From Candidatus Woesearchaeota archaeon (GTDB lineage Archaea > Nanobdellota > Nanobdellia > Woesearchaeales > UBA12501), in assembly GCA_016203375.1 (NCBI GenBank), contig JACQMX010000021.1, positions 1 through 16,728 on the forward strand: 16,728 nucleotides of DNA. Reading direction: 5' to 3'. This document shows positions 5,571-14,300 of this stretch, one piece after another. Under the pieces are notes generated by a model. The model did not search any database and was not told where the DNA came from. It saw only the letters and a list, made by a program, of their open reading frames with translations. Positions within the stretch are counted from its first letter, which is position 1, and each line of letters opens with the position of its first letter. A program made the position numbers and the translations under genes.

Positions 5571-7832
5571 ATGGCTAAAAAAGCAGTGCCAAAGGCATCA
5601 ACCAAGAAACCAGCGAAGAAAAGCTCAATTATTATTACAAAACAGATTAAACAGATTAGTAAGAAGAATCCACATGCTGCTTCACTTATTCCCCAATGCA
5701 AACCAACTCTTGTCAAACCAGCAAAACTGTCTGGTAAGATTGTCGTCACCGCGGCCTTGCCCTACGCCAATGGCCCAATTCATCTTGGCCATATGGTGGA
5801 GTACATTCAAGCGGATATCTATTCACGTTTTCTCAAGCTTGCTGGAAAAGAGGTAATCTATTGCTGTGCCGATGACACGCATGGGACGCCGATTGAGATC
5901 AACGCCATGAAGGAAGGCATCGCGCCTGAACAATTGATAGACAGGTATCACCGCGAGCATCAGCAGGACTTTAGTGATTTTCTTGTCGCCTTTGACAATT
6001 TTTACTCTACCAATAGTCCAGAAAATAAAAAATATGCTGAATATTTTTTCAAGAAGCTTCAAGAAGCAGGATTACTCTATCAAAAAGATGTTGAGCTCAC
6101 CTATTGCGAAAAATGCTCTCGCTTTTTGCCTGATCGCTACGTGAAAGGTCGCTGCCCGAAATGCAAGACAGATGATCAGTATGGTGATGTGTGTGAGAAG
6201 TGCAATGCGACGTATACAACGACGGATCTTGTTGATCCCTATTGTACCATTTGCGGCACAACGCCGGTGAGAAAATTATCTCGACATTATTTCTTCAAGC
6301 TTAGCGCGTGCAGTGACGCATTAAAAAATTGGATTAGCAATCATCCAAAACTGCAAAAGGAGGTTAAGCACTATGTCCTCAATTGGGTCAATGAAGGCTT
6401 GAAGGATTGGTGCATTTCTCGGGATGGTCCATACTTCGGCTTTCGCATTCCTGGAGAAGATGATAAGTATTTCTATGTCTGGCTTGACGCCCCTATTGGT
6501 TATATAGCTTCCACGACGAATTATACTGCGCGGCATAAGCAGGATATTGATGATTACTGGAAACGTGGCAGCGTTATTCACTTCATTGGCAAAGACATTA
6601 TCTACTTCCATCTCCTCTTCTGGCCTGCAGAATTGATGGTAACCGGCTTTACCCTGCCTGAAAATATTATCGTCCATGGTCATCTGACGGTCAATGGTGA
6701 AAAAATGTCCAAATCCAGGGGAACCTTTATCACCGCGCGTGAATATCTTAAATTACTTCCTCCAGAATACTTGCGTTTCTATTACGCGGCAAATCTTTCC
6801 CATACCATGTCTGATATTGATCTTAATTTTGATGACTTCCGCAACAAGGTGAATAACGAGCTTGTCGCGGATCTCGCCAATTTTACCTACCGCACCCTCA
6901 GTTTCGTGAACAAGAATTTTGACTCGCGTGTCACCAGTTTCTCCCCGAAATTTGCGGAGAAACTTGGTCAAGGCCTCCCGCGTCTTTTCCAGGCCATTCG
7001 TGCGGCCTATGAAGACGTCAATTTTAGAGAAGCTGTAAAGCTTATCCTTGAGGCAAGCTCCTTGGGAAATAAGGTATTTCAGGAGAACGAGCCGTGGAAA
7101 CTGGTGAAGACAGACAAGGCAAAAGCGCAAGAGGTAGTTTCCTTCTGCGCGAGTTTGATTAAGGATCTTTCCATCGCGGTTGCGCCAATCTTGCCAAATT
7201 TCTCTACGCAGGTGCAACAACAGATAACGGTTCGTGATCTGTCTTGGAAAGATGTTGGCGTTCCATTGAAAGATCACACTATCGGTGAGGCGAAAATCGT
7301 CTTGCGCAAGCTTGAAGGCGAGATTGATCGTCTAAAGCCAGGGCCTTCTGGCGAGGCTGACCCTTTTGCGAAAGTGGATTTGCGCGTTGGCAAGATTCTC
7401 GAGGTTAAGAAGCATCCGGACGCGGAAAAACTTTTTGTTGAAGTGGTGGATCTTGGAAAATTGGGAAAGAGAATTATCGTTTCTGGCCTCGCTCAATATT
7501 ATCATCCTGATGAGTTGGTTGGCAAGCATGTTGTTATTGTCGCAAATCTCCAACCAGCAAAGCTTCGTGGTGTGGAACGCCAGGGCATGCTGCTTGCTGG
7601 TGAAGATGCAGCAGGCAATGTTGGTGTGCTTGAGGCGCCGCAATCCGATTCGGGAAGTCAGGTGTATGTTGAAGGTATTCTGTCAAAACCATTGCCCCAG
7701 ATCATAATTAAGGAATTTGAGCAAGTACACATCAACATTGAGAGCAATGTTGCCGTGTATAAAGGCAAGTCGTTGAAGACGGAGTTTGAGGAAATTGTTT
7801 GTGACCGCATTGAACGAGGGAATGTCCATTAA
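5571..7832 (+). CDS. metG: Methionyl-tRNA synthetase
   Basis: 753 residues. The cytoplasmic enzyme charges tRNA-Met with methionine using ATP, for both initiation and elongation. Class I signatures are clear: HLGH (residues 71-74) after ALPYANGPI, and KMSKS (378-382). Four CxxC knuckles within the connective domain (C179/182, C195/198, C208/211, C225/228) give the two-zinc form. NEPWKL marks the helical anticodon-binding domain. From about residue 597 there is a C-terminal tRNA-binding OB fold (DLRVGKI, HPDAEKL, QPAKLRG), then about 55 further residues. The catalytic core, which usually starts within a few residues of the protein's end, begins here only at about residue 55, after a Lys/Ser-rich tail (MAKKAVPKASTKKPAKK). 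The start is the ATG 30 bases after the TATA box. It appears to be a monocistronic gene. Confidence 0.97.
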   Translation: MAKKAVPKASTKKPAKKSSIIITKQIKQISKKNPHAASLIPQCKPTLVKPAKLSGKIVVTAALPYANGPIHLGHMVEYIQADIYSRFLKLAGKEVIYCCADDTHGTPIEINAMKEGIAPEQLIDRYHREHQQDFSDFLVAFDNFYSTNSPENKKYAEYFFKKLQEAGLLYQKDVELTYCEKCSRFLPDRYVKGRCPKCKTDDQYGDVCEKCNATYTTTDLVDPYCTICGTTPVRKLSRHYFFKLSACSDALKNWISNHPKLQKEVKHYVLNWVNEGLKDWCISRDGPYFGFRIPGEDDKYFYVWLDAPIGYIASTTNYTARHKQDIDDYWKRGSVIHFIGKDIIYFHLLFWPAELMVTGFTLPENIIVHGHLTVNGEKMSKSRGTFITAREYLKLLPPEYLRFYYAANLSHTMSDIDLNFDDFRNKVNNELVADLANFTYRTLSFVNKNFDSRVTSFSPKFAEKLGQGLPRLFQAIRAAYEDVNFREAVKLILEASSLGNKVFQENEPWKLVKTDKAKAQEVVSFCASLIKDLSIAVAPILPNFSTQVQQQITVRDLSWKDVGVPLKDHTIGEAKIVLRKLEGEIDRLKPGPSGEADPFAKVDLRVGKILEVKKHPDAEKLFVEVVDLGKLGKRIIVSGLAQYYHPDELVGKHVVIVANLQPAKLRGVERQGMLLAGEDAAGNVGVLEAPQSDSGSQVYVEGILSKPLPQIIIKEFEQVHINIESNVAVYKGKSLKTEFEEIVCDRIERGNVH

Positions 7833-7861
7833 TTTTCCATTCTGGAGTAGTCCTAACGAAA

Positions 7862-7873
7862 CCTATTTATAGG
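7862..7873 (+). promoter_or_regulatory. Palindromic TATA region for the five-helix membrane protein
   Basis: CCTATTTATAGG is a perfect 12-base inverted repeat (CCTAT-TT-ATAGG) containing the TATA element TATTTATA. The ATG at 7895 lies about 29-31 bases downstream of the box, so the transcript is probably leaderless. A direct repeat GCACTTT (7873-7879 and 7888-7894) occupies the space between box and start. Confidence 0.6.
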
Positions 7874-7894
7874 CACTTTCTCTCAACGCACTTT

Positions 7895-8743
7895 ATGGGA
7901 AAAAAGAGGGCCATGACGACTAAAGGTTCTTCAAAAGTCATTTCGCGAAAGCGTAGCCTTACCTTACCACCACCAGCTGAACACAAGCGGCAAGCTGAAT
8001 TTCCACTTCATGTGCAGATGCCGCATCTTGGCTTGAAGCTCTTGTATTGGTACACAATGGTGCTTGGTGTTTTGTATGTTTTTTACTTCTTCGCCGGCTT
8101 GTACAATCCAAGCTTGTTTTTACTGAAAAGCTATGCTTCATTGATAATCGATGTCGTGCTGATTGTGCTTCTCTTTTATATCTTCTATGGTTTCAAGAAT
8201 AGGCGTTACTGGGCGTGGAAACTGAGCATGCTTTGGTATACTTTCGCTGTTATCTATTCCATACTTCTTGTTTATGTGCTTCGCCAAGGCCTCTATACCA
8301 TTTCTCGGGAATTATTTATGATATCCTCATTTTTCCTCATTGTCATCAATGGTCTCATCGTTTGGTACATTTATCAGAAGCGTGATTACTTTTTGGATAA
8401 GATGCATCGAGAAGTCTTCGGCATTAAAGACAAGTTCTTTGTCTACAGCATTGTCTGCTTTTGGGCGATGCTTCTCACTATTGGCATTACCGTTGGAATT
8501 AAGTTTTATCAGGACACAACGCAACTCGCTGATTCCTTGATTAATGAGTTAAGCGATATCGCCATGAAAGGAGATTGGCAGGAAGGCAATCTTCGCTGTG
8601 CCGCGAAAAGTGGTGCGGGCAAGGACGTTTGCTATGTGGTATTGGCCACTATTTCTCATGGCAAGGCAGATTATTGTGGAAACATAGAATCGCATGTATA
8701 TCGCTTTAGCTGCCGTCATGCAGTATTGTCAGAAAGGGCTTAA
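7895..8743 (+). CDS. Five-helix membrane protein with cysteine-bearing tail, function unknown
   Basis: 282 residues. A basic, probably cytoplasmic N-terminus (1-45, rich in Lys/Arg) precedes five hydrophobic segments at about 47-68, 80-100, 106-130, 139-160 and 181-203. A soluble tail of about 80 residues follows. The tail has four cysteines (C235, C246, C261, C273) in the pattern C-x10-C-x14-C-x11-C, including CYVVLA and YCGNI. It resembles a short Cys/Ala repeat (C-x-x-x-A, then D-x-x-x-C-x-x-I) that I recall in other DPANN membrane proteins. With a cytoplasmic N-terminus and five helices the tail would lie outside, where disulfides can form. The start is the ATG at 7895, leaderless from the TATA box. 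An ATG at 7913 is possible but too far from the box. No family name can be given. Confidence 0.75.
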   Translation: MGKKRAMTTKGSSKVISRKRSLTLPPPAEHKRQAEFPLHVQMPHLGLKLLYWYTMVLGVLYVFYFFAGLYNPSLFLLKSYASLIIDVVLIVLLFYIFYGFKNRRYWAWKLSMLWYTFAVIYSILLVYVLRQGLYTISRELFMISSFFLIVINGLIVWYIYQKRDYFLDKMHREVFGIKDKFFVYSIVCFWAMLLTIGITVGIKFYQDTTQLADSLINELSDIAMKGDWQEGNLRCAAKSGAGKDVCYVVLATISHGKADYCGNIESHVYRFSCRHAVLSERA

Positions 8744-8755
8744 TAGAACGAAATA

Positions 8756-8763
8756 TTTAAATA
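8756..8763 (+). promoter_or_regulatory. TATA box for the 807-residue GQITIF gene
   Basis: TTTAAATA, predicting a transcript start near 8785, just ahead of the GAGG ribosome-binding site. A second A/T-rich element, TTTAAAAA at 8773-8780, would place initiation inside the gene and is less likely. Confidence 0.55.
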
Positions 8764-8787
8764 ACAGACGGATTTAAAAATAGAAAA

Positions 8788-8791
8788 GAGG
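8788..8791 (+). promoter_or_regulatory. Ribosome-binding site GAGG
   Basis: GAGG ends six bases ahead of the ATG at 8798, with the predicted transcript start only a few bases upstream. The gene therefore has a short leader with a Shine-Dalgarno sequence, unlike the neighbouring leaderless genes. Confidence 0.55.
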
Positions 8792-8797
8792 CGTATA

Positions 8798-11221
8798 ATG
8801 GGTCAAAAAAGAGGCCAGATAACAATATTTATCATTGTAGGTGTTATTCTCCTATTCTCCGTAGCCCTTATCATCTATATCCGTTCCCGCGCTGTTGAGG
8901 AAATCCCCTCCGCACAAGTGCCTGTGGCTATTGCAGAAGTGCCAGCAGAGCTACAGCCTATCAATAATTATGTTCTTGGCTGCTTGCGACAGACATCCAC
9001 TGACGCGCTTACTGCAATAGGAGCGCATGGTGGGTATTTGGGAGTTACGACTGATGATTCAATAGAATATGGATTACCTACATTTTCCTTTACTTCTGCT
9101 GCGGCTGGCATGACGCCCACTGGAGATGATGGTATTTCTGTCTCTCCTGATTGGCAAGTGCCCTATTGGTTTTACATGAAGAGCCAGAATACTTGTCAAG
9201 CTGGCTGTGAGTTTGGCAATCTTGCTCCTTCATTAGAGGGGGATGAAAGTTCTTCTATTAAAAATCAAGTACAACAATATGTCAACAAGAATGTTGTTAC
9301 ATGCCTGAACAATTTCCCACAGTTTAGGCGGCAAGGATACACGATTACTCCAACTGCTGACCCAATTTCTGCTGCCGTGTTTGCAGAAAAGGATGTTGCG
9401 GTTTACCTTGAATATCCACTGCGTATTGTGAAGGAAGGTGCTGAATCAGATCTGAAGCAGTTCTTGGTGCGATTGGATGTGCCGTTTAAGAGAATTTACG
9501 AGCTGGCGAGTGATGTTGCTCAAGTTGAAGCAGAACAACGTTTCCTCGATGTCCATGCGCTTACACTTATTGCTATTTATGGCGGAATGGATAAAGAGCG
9601 ATTACCTCCTATGGCTGGGACTGACTTAAGTTATGTGCCTATCTTCTGGTTTAAATCTGAAGTTCAGGAAAAGCTTCAGAACATTCTCACTGCACAAACA
9701 TCTAGTCTGCGGGTAGCAAATACTCGCAACTTTGTCGAATTCCGTGATTTTGGTGATGACTTATTAAAAACGACACTTTATCGAAAAAAAGCAGTGCCAT
9801 TTGCAAAAACGTATCCTGATCTCGATGTCGAGTTTAATTATCTTGGTTGGCCTATCTATTTATACATAATGCCGGGTGAGCTTATACGAGCGCGCGAATC
9901 TTTCTTAGGGAAGGTATTCATAGCCCTCATTCCTTTACAGCGGTACGATCTTCCATATGATGTATCCTATCCTTCGCTTGTCCAGGTTCATGATGATTAT
10001 GCATTTGCGGGTAAAGGTTATGATTTCTTCTTTGGATTAGAGGCAAATGTCCGTAACAATGTGGTGCTTGATGAAACTTCAGCAGGAGTTGCTAGCCAAT
10101 TGGCTGGTGGCGCAGATTCTGGACAGCTTTGCGATCCACGACAACGAAATAGCGGCGATTATACGGTCCGCGTGCAAGACCATCAAGGCAGGCCAGTTGA
10201 TGGTGCAGTCGTGTCTTTCGCTTCTTCTGTTCAGTTCTGCCCAATTGGAAGGAGTGAACTCAATGCACAGGGCACCATTGCAACCTTTGCTGGCAAATTC
10301 CCAACTGGCGCCATTGGTGCATTGCTTGTCGAGAAAGCCGGTTATACTACACATGTCAAGAATTATTTTAACCCAAAAACAGAAAATACAGAACTTGATC
10401 CTATTGTTCTCAAGCCTGTTATAAATAAATCAGTTCTGGCAAGAAAAGTCAATGTTGATTTCCTCACTGTTGATTATGTTGATACTCCTGCGGGAAGTAT
10501 ACCAGTAAAAGGTTGGGTTCTGCGACCAAGTGATCAGCCATTGCAAGCTAATGAAAAACTCACTGTTATAATGGAGCGGCAGAAAGAAAATCCATTTGAA
10601 AGTGCTTTCGTTGCATTTGTTGAAGTGAAAGGATCAGATATGACAAAAAAGATAAGTCTGATCCCTGGAACTTATAAGATGACCGTCATCCTTGTGCGTG
10701 AAGGCGAAGATGTTATCATTCCTGAAGATTATCGCTGTGAAGGTGGCGTTTTAGGCTTTGGCGAAGAATGCTTTACCTTGCCTGAAGTTCATCTTGATTC
10801 TGGCGGCGGAATGAGCGATGCTGGTGTTCCAACAACAAGCAGAGAAGAAGCTTTTGGCAATGTTGATGAAGCAATGGCTCAAGGCGAGTCTTTGCCGCCC
10901 GAACTTGAAACTGACTATGCGACTGCACGAGAATTACCACCTCCTCCTGAAGGGATGCCGGATCTAGGTGCTGCGGCAACTCCAGAAAAAGTGTTCCTTG
11001 AAGGTCAGTACGTACTAGAAAACGTAATAATTGGTAATGAGATTTACACGACTAACTCTCCGCTTAAGCTAACAGGCATAAGTTGGAATCTTGTAGCCTT
11101 GCCAGAAGGAGAGAGGAAGCACGAGCATACTGAAACTTTGGGCAAGCTGCAAGAAATGGTTGATGCAAATCAAGCTCTTTTCCTGCCGCGGTATGGAGCA
11201 AGCGGAGGCGCAGTTGGCTAG
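8798..11221 (+). CDS. Large GQITIF-type membrane-anchored surface protein
   Basis: 807 residues. MGQKRGQITIF and one hydrophobic helix (about 8-28) anchor a long external part. The first 260 residues are paralogous to the 3133-4173 product: C62 before GGY, a VPYW segment, C169 before F-QFRRQGY, and a following beta-rich stretch. An extra CQAGC pair (133/137) is inserted. Residues 454-525 (DYTVRVQDHQGRPVDGAVV, then a strand ending VEKAGY) look like a carboxypeptidase-regulatory-like beta sandwich. Residues 550-665 form another beta-rich region. A Pro/Glu-rich linker (about 680-735) leads to a final segment ending GASGGAVG. No catalytic motif is seen, so a structural or adhesive surface role is inferred. 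The longer length compared with its paralogue comes from these C-terminal modules. Confidence 0.8.
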   Translation: MGQKRGQITIFIIVGVILLFSVALIIYIRSRAVEEIPSAQVPVAIAEVPAELQPINNYVLGCLRQTSTDALTAIGAHGGYLGVTTDDSIEYGLPTFSFTSAAAGMTPTGDDGISVSPDWQVPYWFYMKSQNTCQAGCEFGNLAPSLEGDESSSIKNQVQQYVNKNVVTCLNNFPQFRRQGYTITPTADPISAAVFAEKDVAVYLEYPLRIVKEGAESDLKQFLVRLDVPFKRIYELASDVAQVEAEQRFLDVHALTLIAIYGGMDKERLPPMAGTDLSYVPIFWFKSEVQEKLQNILTAQTSSLRVANTRNFVEFRDFGDDLLKTTLYRKKAVPFAKTYPDLDVEFNYLGWPIYLYIMPGELIRARESFLGKVFIALIPLQRYDLPYDVSYPSLVQVHDDYAFAGKGYDFFFGLEANVRNNVVLDETSAGVASQLAGGADSGQLCDPRQRNSGDYTVRVQDHQGRPVDGAVVSFASSVQFCPIGRSELNAQGTIATFAGKFPTGAIGALLVEKAGYTTHVKNYFNPKTENTELDPIVLKPVINKSVLARKVNVDFLTVDYVDTPAGSIPVKGWVLRPSDQPLQANEKLTVIMERQKENPFESAFVAFVEVKGSDMTKKISLIPGTYKMTVILVREGEDVIIPEDYRCEGGVLGFGEECFTLPEVHLDSGGGMSDAGVPTTSREEAFGNVDEAMAQGESLPPELETDYATARELPPPPEGMPDLGAAATPEKVFLEGQYVLENVIIGNEIYTTNSPLKLTGISWNLVALPEGERKHEHTETLGKLQEMVDANQALFLPRYGASGGAVG

Positions 11222-11224
11222 TTG

Positions 11225-11264
11225 TAATCACTAATATTCAATGCTAGCGATAATCACTAATCAC
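11225..11264. repeat. TAATCAC repeats upstream of the Ig-like gene
   Basis: TAATCACTAAT occurs twice as an exact 11-base direct repeat (11225-11235 and 11251-11261), 26 bases apart. A third TAATCAC (11258-11264) overlaps the end of the second copy. The array lies within the 90-base gap after the previous stop codon and about 22 bases ahead of the TATA box. Activator or repressor binding is possible but inferred. Confidence 0.5.
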
Positions 11265-11285
11265 AGACGACAAATCCACAGAAAA

Positions 11286-11294
11286 ACATATAAA
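11286..11294 (+). promoter_or_regulatory. TATA box for the surface operon
   Basis: ACATATAAA. The TATAAA core at 11289 lies 23 bases ahead of the ATG at 11312 and 29 ahead of the in-frame ATG at 11318. By analogy with metG (28 bases) the second ATG fits leaderless initiation better. A GAGG at 11301-11304 suits the first ATG, but only if transcription starts upstream of it. Confidence 0.5.
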
Positions 11295-11311
11295 CTCGAC
11301 GAGGAACATTA

Positions 11312-14300
11312 ATGAAGATGAAAAGAGGACTTAAGGGCATTGCCTCATTCATGATATTTCTCATAGTTACGCTGCCCTTCTATGTTTCAAGCGTTATGGC
11401 TGCTCCTGATACACTGACTGTTGTAAAGACGTCAGGAGAAGATGGTGTTAGTGGTTTCCGTCGTGGTTTTGACGCAACAAAGATCACGGTCGAGGTTTCG
11501 CCTGATCCACCGCGCAGCGTTCAGCCAAGCCAGATCCAGTGGGTGCTGAATTACGGCGGAAATTCGACAAATCCATTTACGTGTTGTACGCAAAAGAGCG
11601 GCTCTGCCGCGTATACTTGTGTCGCAGACGGCATCATGAGCCCACTTACTTTTGGCACGTATAGTTATCTTGCATGTGGTGTTGGATGCACGTGTAATCC
11701 TGGTGAAGGAGTTACTACTTGCCGCAAGGAAACCACGATTACGACTGATGATGCGGCGCCAACCGTTACGTCAAAATCAGTTTCTCCTTCTGTTTCCAAT
11801 GGTGGTGACGCGACGCTTTCCTTGACGCTTGCTGACGGTATTGGTGGCGATGCGGCAATCTGCTCCGGCATTGGTACAGTAGATATCATGTACGGCAGCA
11901 TTTTGGTCGCCAGCGTTCTGGTGAACACAACTGCCTGCACGCATTCTTTTACGCAAACCTTCTCCTCAGCGAGCTTCCCGAATGGCAATGATTCGTTATG
12001 TATTTTCCCATCAGACCGGCTTGGCAATGTGCTTACAGGCATGACAAGCGAAAATTGCTTGTCGTTCGCGAAGGATGATACGCCACCAAGCATAAGCGAT
12101 ATTACATTACTTAGTGCTGAAGCTGACGTACCTATTAATTTTGTCAGCGCTGGTACGCCATCAATGCGTCTGAAGGCATTTGTAACATCATCCCTCTACT
12201 TTGGTGCTCCTACAGTAAGTGCAACAATCAGCAAGGCAGGAACGCAAGCGGCCACAACAACGTTTAGCTGTGTCACTGCAGGTTCACCTGATGCATGGAA
12301 CTGTACATCAAACTCATTTAGTGTTGCTGTCGATGCCACAACAATACTTGATATTACTGTTACCGCAGAAGATGAAGGCGGCAATGAGGCAAGCGCGACC
12401 ACGAGCATTGGTGTTAATGTTGACACGGACCAAGGCCAGGTACTTGAGGTTGGTACAACCGTTATGCGTACGATAAATGGACAGCTCACTGGATTTGTCA
12501 CCTCAAAACGACCTAATCGGCTCTACGCGATTATTGCAGAATCGGGAGCAGGCTTCGCCGGAAATAAAGTATCTTTTAATCTTGCTACCGGCCAACACAT
12601 TCCGGCTACCTGTTCCCAACTAGATGCCTCAACATGGCTTTGTGAAAATACTGATTTTACTGTCTCAAGCACTTGGGGAGATAGCATTACCGGAACCTTC
12701 CAAGGCACTGATGACGCAGGCCAACAAGTAACACCATCCACATTTACATTTTACATCGACAGTGAATATCCGGAGTTTAACCGCATTGTCCTATTCAATG
12801 AAGGGCCAAATAATGCTGGACAAACCTTCTTCCTTTCTGGCGATTCCATGCTCATTAAGGTTTACTTTGATGAGAAACCATCGACTAAGGATAGACAAGC
12901 AGGCATGATGGATGATTTCAACACGATGAATGCTACTCTTGATCTTTCTAAAGTTACTGGCGAAACTGAGGCGCGATTACCAGAAGGATGCGGGTTCGTC
13001 ACAGAACTTACTCCGCTGCCAGAGGGAGAGAGTCCGCCTCCAGAGCTTGAAGGTCAATGGGTATGCTATTGGCATATAACAACACCAGCGCACCTTTTGG
13101 AGTTTAAAGTAAACATTGCTGATGCGCTCGGAAATAAGCCATCTCCTGCGAGCACGTCGTGGATGAAGGATGTTTATGTTGAATATGTTGATGCAGTAAG
13201 CGGCCAATCAAAAGAGATGTACGTTCCTGATGGTGTTACACCTGGCATCAGCGATGATGTTGTAAATCCTAACTGCTGGTTGCTGAAAGAGCCGCTTGAA
13301 GCAAATCCCCCTGTTGTTGATGCTGAAATTGCTTCCATTGCTGGCCACAATGTTTGGTACAAGCTTCATTTAGATCCCGAGTCGTGCGTTGCTGTCAATA
13401 ATAATGATGTGCGTCTTGCTTCGATTAATCTTGATCCTGCTACTTGTACTGGTGACACTGATGTTATCCAAGGTGCAGCCATCGTTACTCCTTCACCGAA
13501 TTCACAGGATTCTTATCTCAAACTGACCGTTGGTCCAGCCGAATTTACAGAGCAAGAGCTACGGCTTGATTGCGCCCTGACATTGATCTCGGATATGCCT
13601 CCGCGTGCTGGTCAAGATGAGCGGCGAATATCCCAGCCGGAGATAGAAAACTTTACTGCGATAGTACGTTTACAAGGGATTCAAGCTGTAGATGATGCTC
13701 TCATTGAAGAAATTAAAAATGTCAAGGAAGGCGTAGACCATGGGTTCATGGTCTTTTTGGATTATCTGAATCGCATTAGCATGTTTATTGATCAATTATG
13801 TAAGATTATCTATCTAATCAATACTATCAATCAGGTTGTTGCTGTTGTGCGTCTTGCAGTTATTCCTTGTCAAGGAATACCTTTCTGTAAACCTGCAGTT
13901 CCTCCAATAGACGGAGCAGCACGTACTACAAGTGGGACATTTAATGCGATAGTTAATGGTTTCTATTATGTTTGTCAATATAATTCCTGCAGGTATGGAT
14001 TCTGGTATTCTGACAAACTTGATGATGTGTACAATAATCTTGCTAATGGTGCCAATAGCGCACTTGCAGGTGGGTTCCAAGGCCCTAGAGGTCGGGTGCA
14101 AGTTCTTGGTCAAGCGCCAGCAACTGGTGAGCCGCCTAACTATCCTCACGAGGCGCTTCTTGGCAATGTTGCGGTATGGGCAAATCCAAAGAATAGCATC
14201 ATCATGAGCCTTCTCATGCTTTGCTTGCCTGGTATTGTTTTCAATCTTATGAAAGCACGACAAGTTGAATGTCAATACCTCCAGTGTCTTGCTTCGGAAG

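Noticed and set aside
6753..7277. 174-codon open frame on the minus strand
   Set aside because: It is antisense to the well-supported metG coding region, and the translation is low in recognisable structure.
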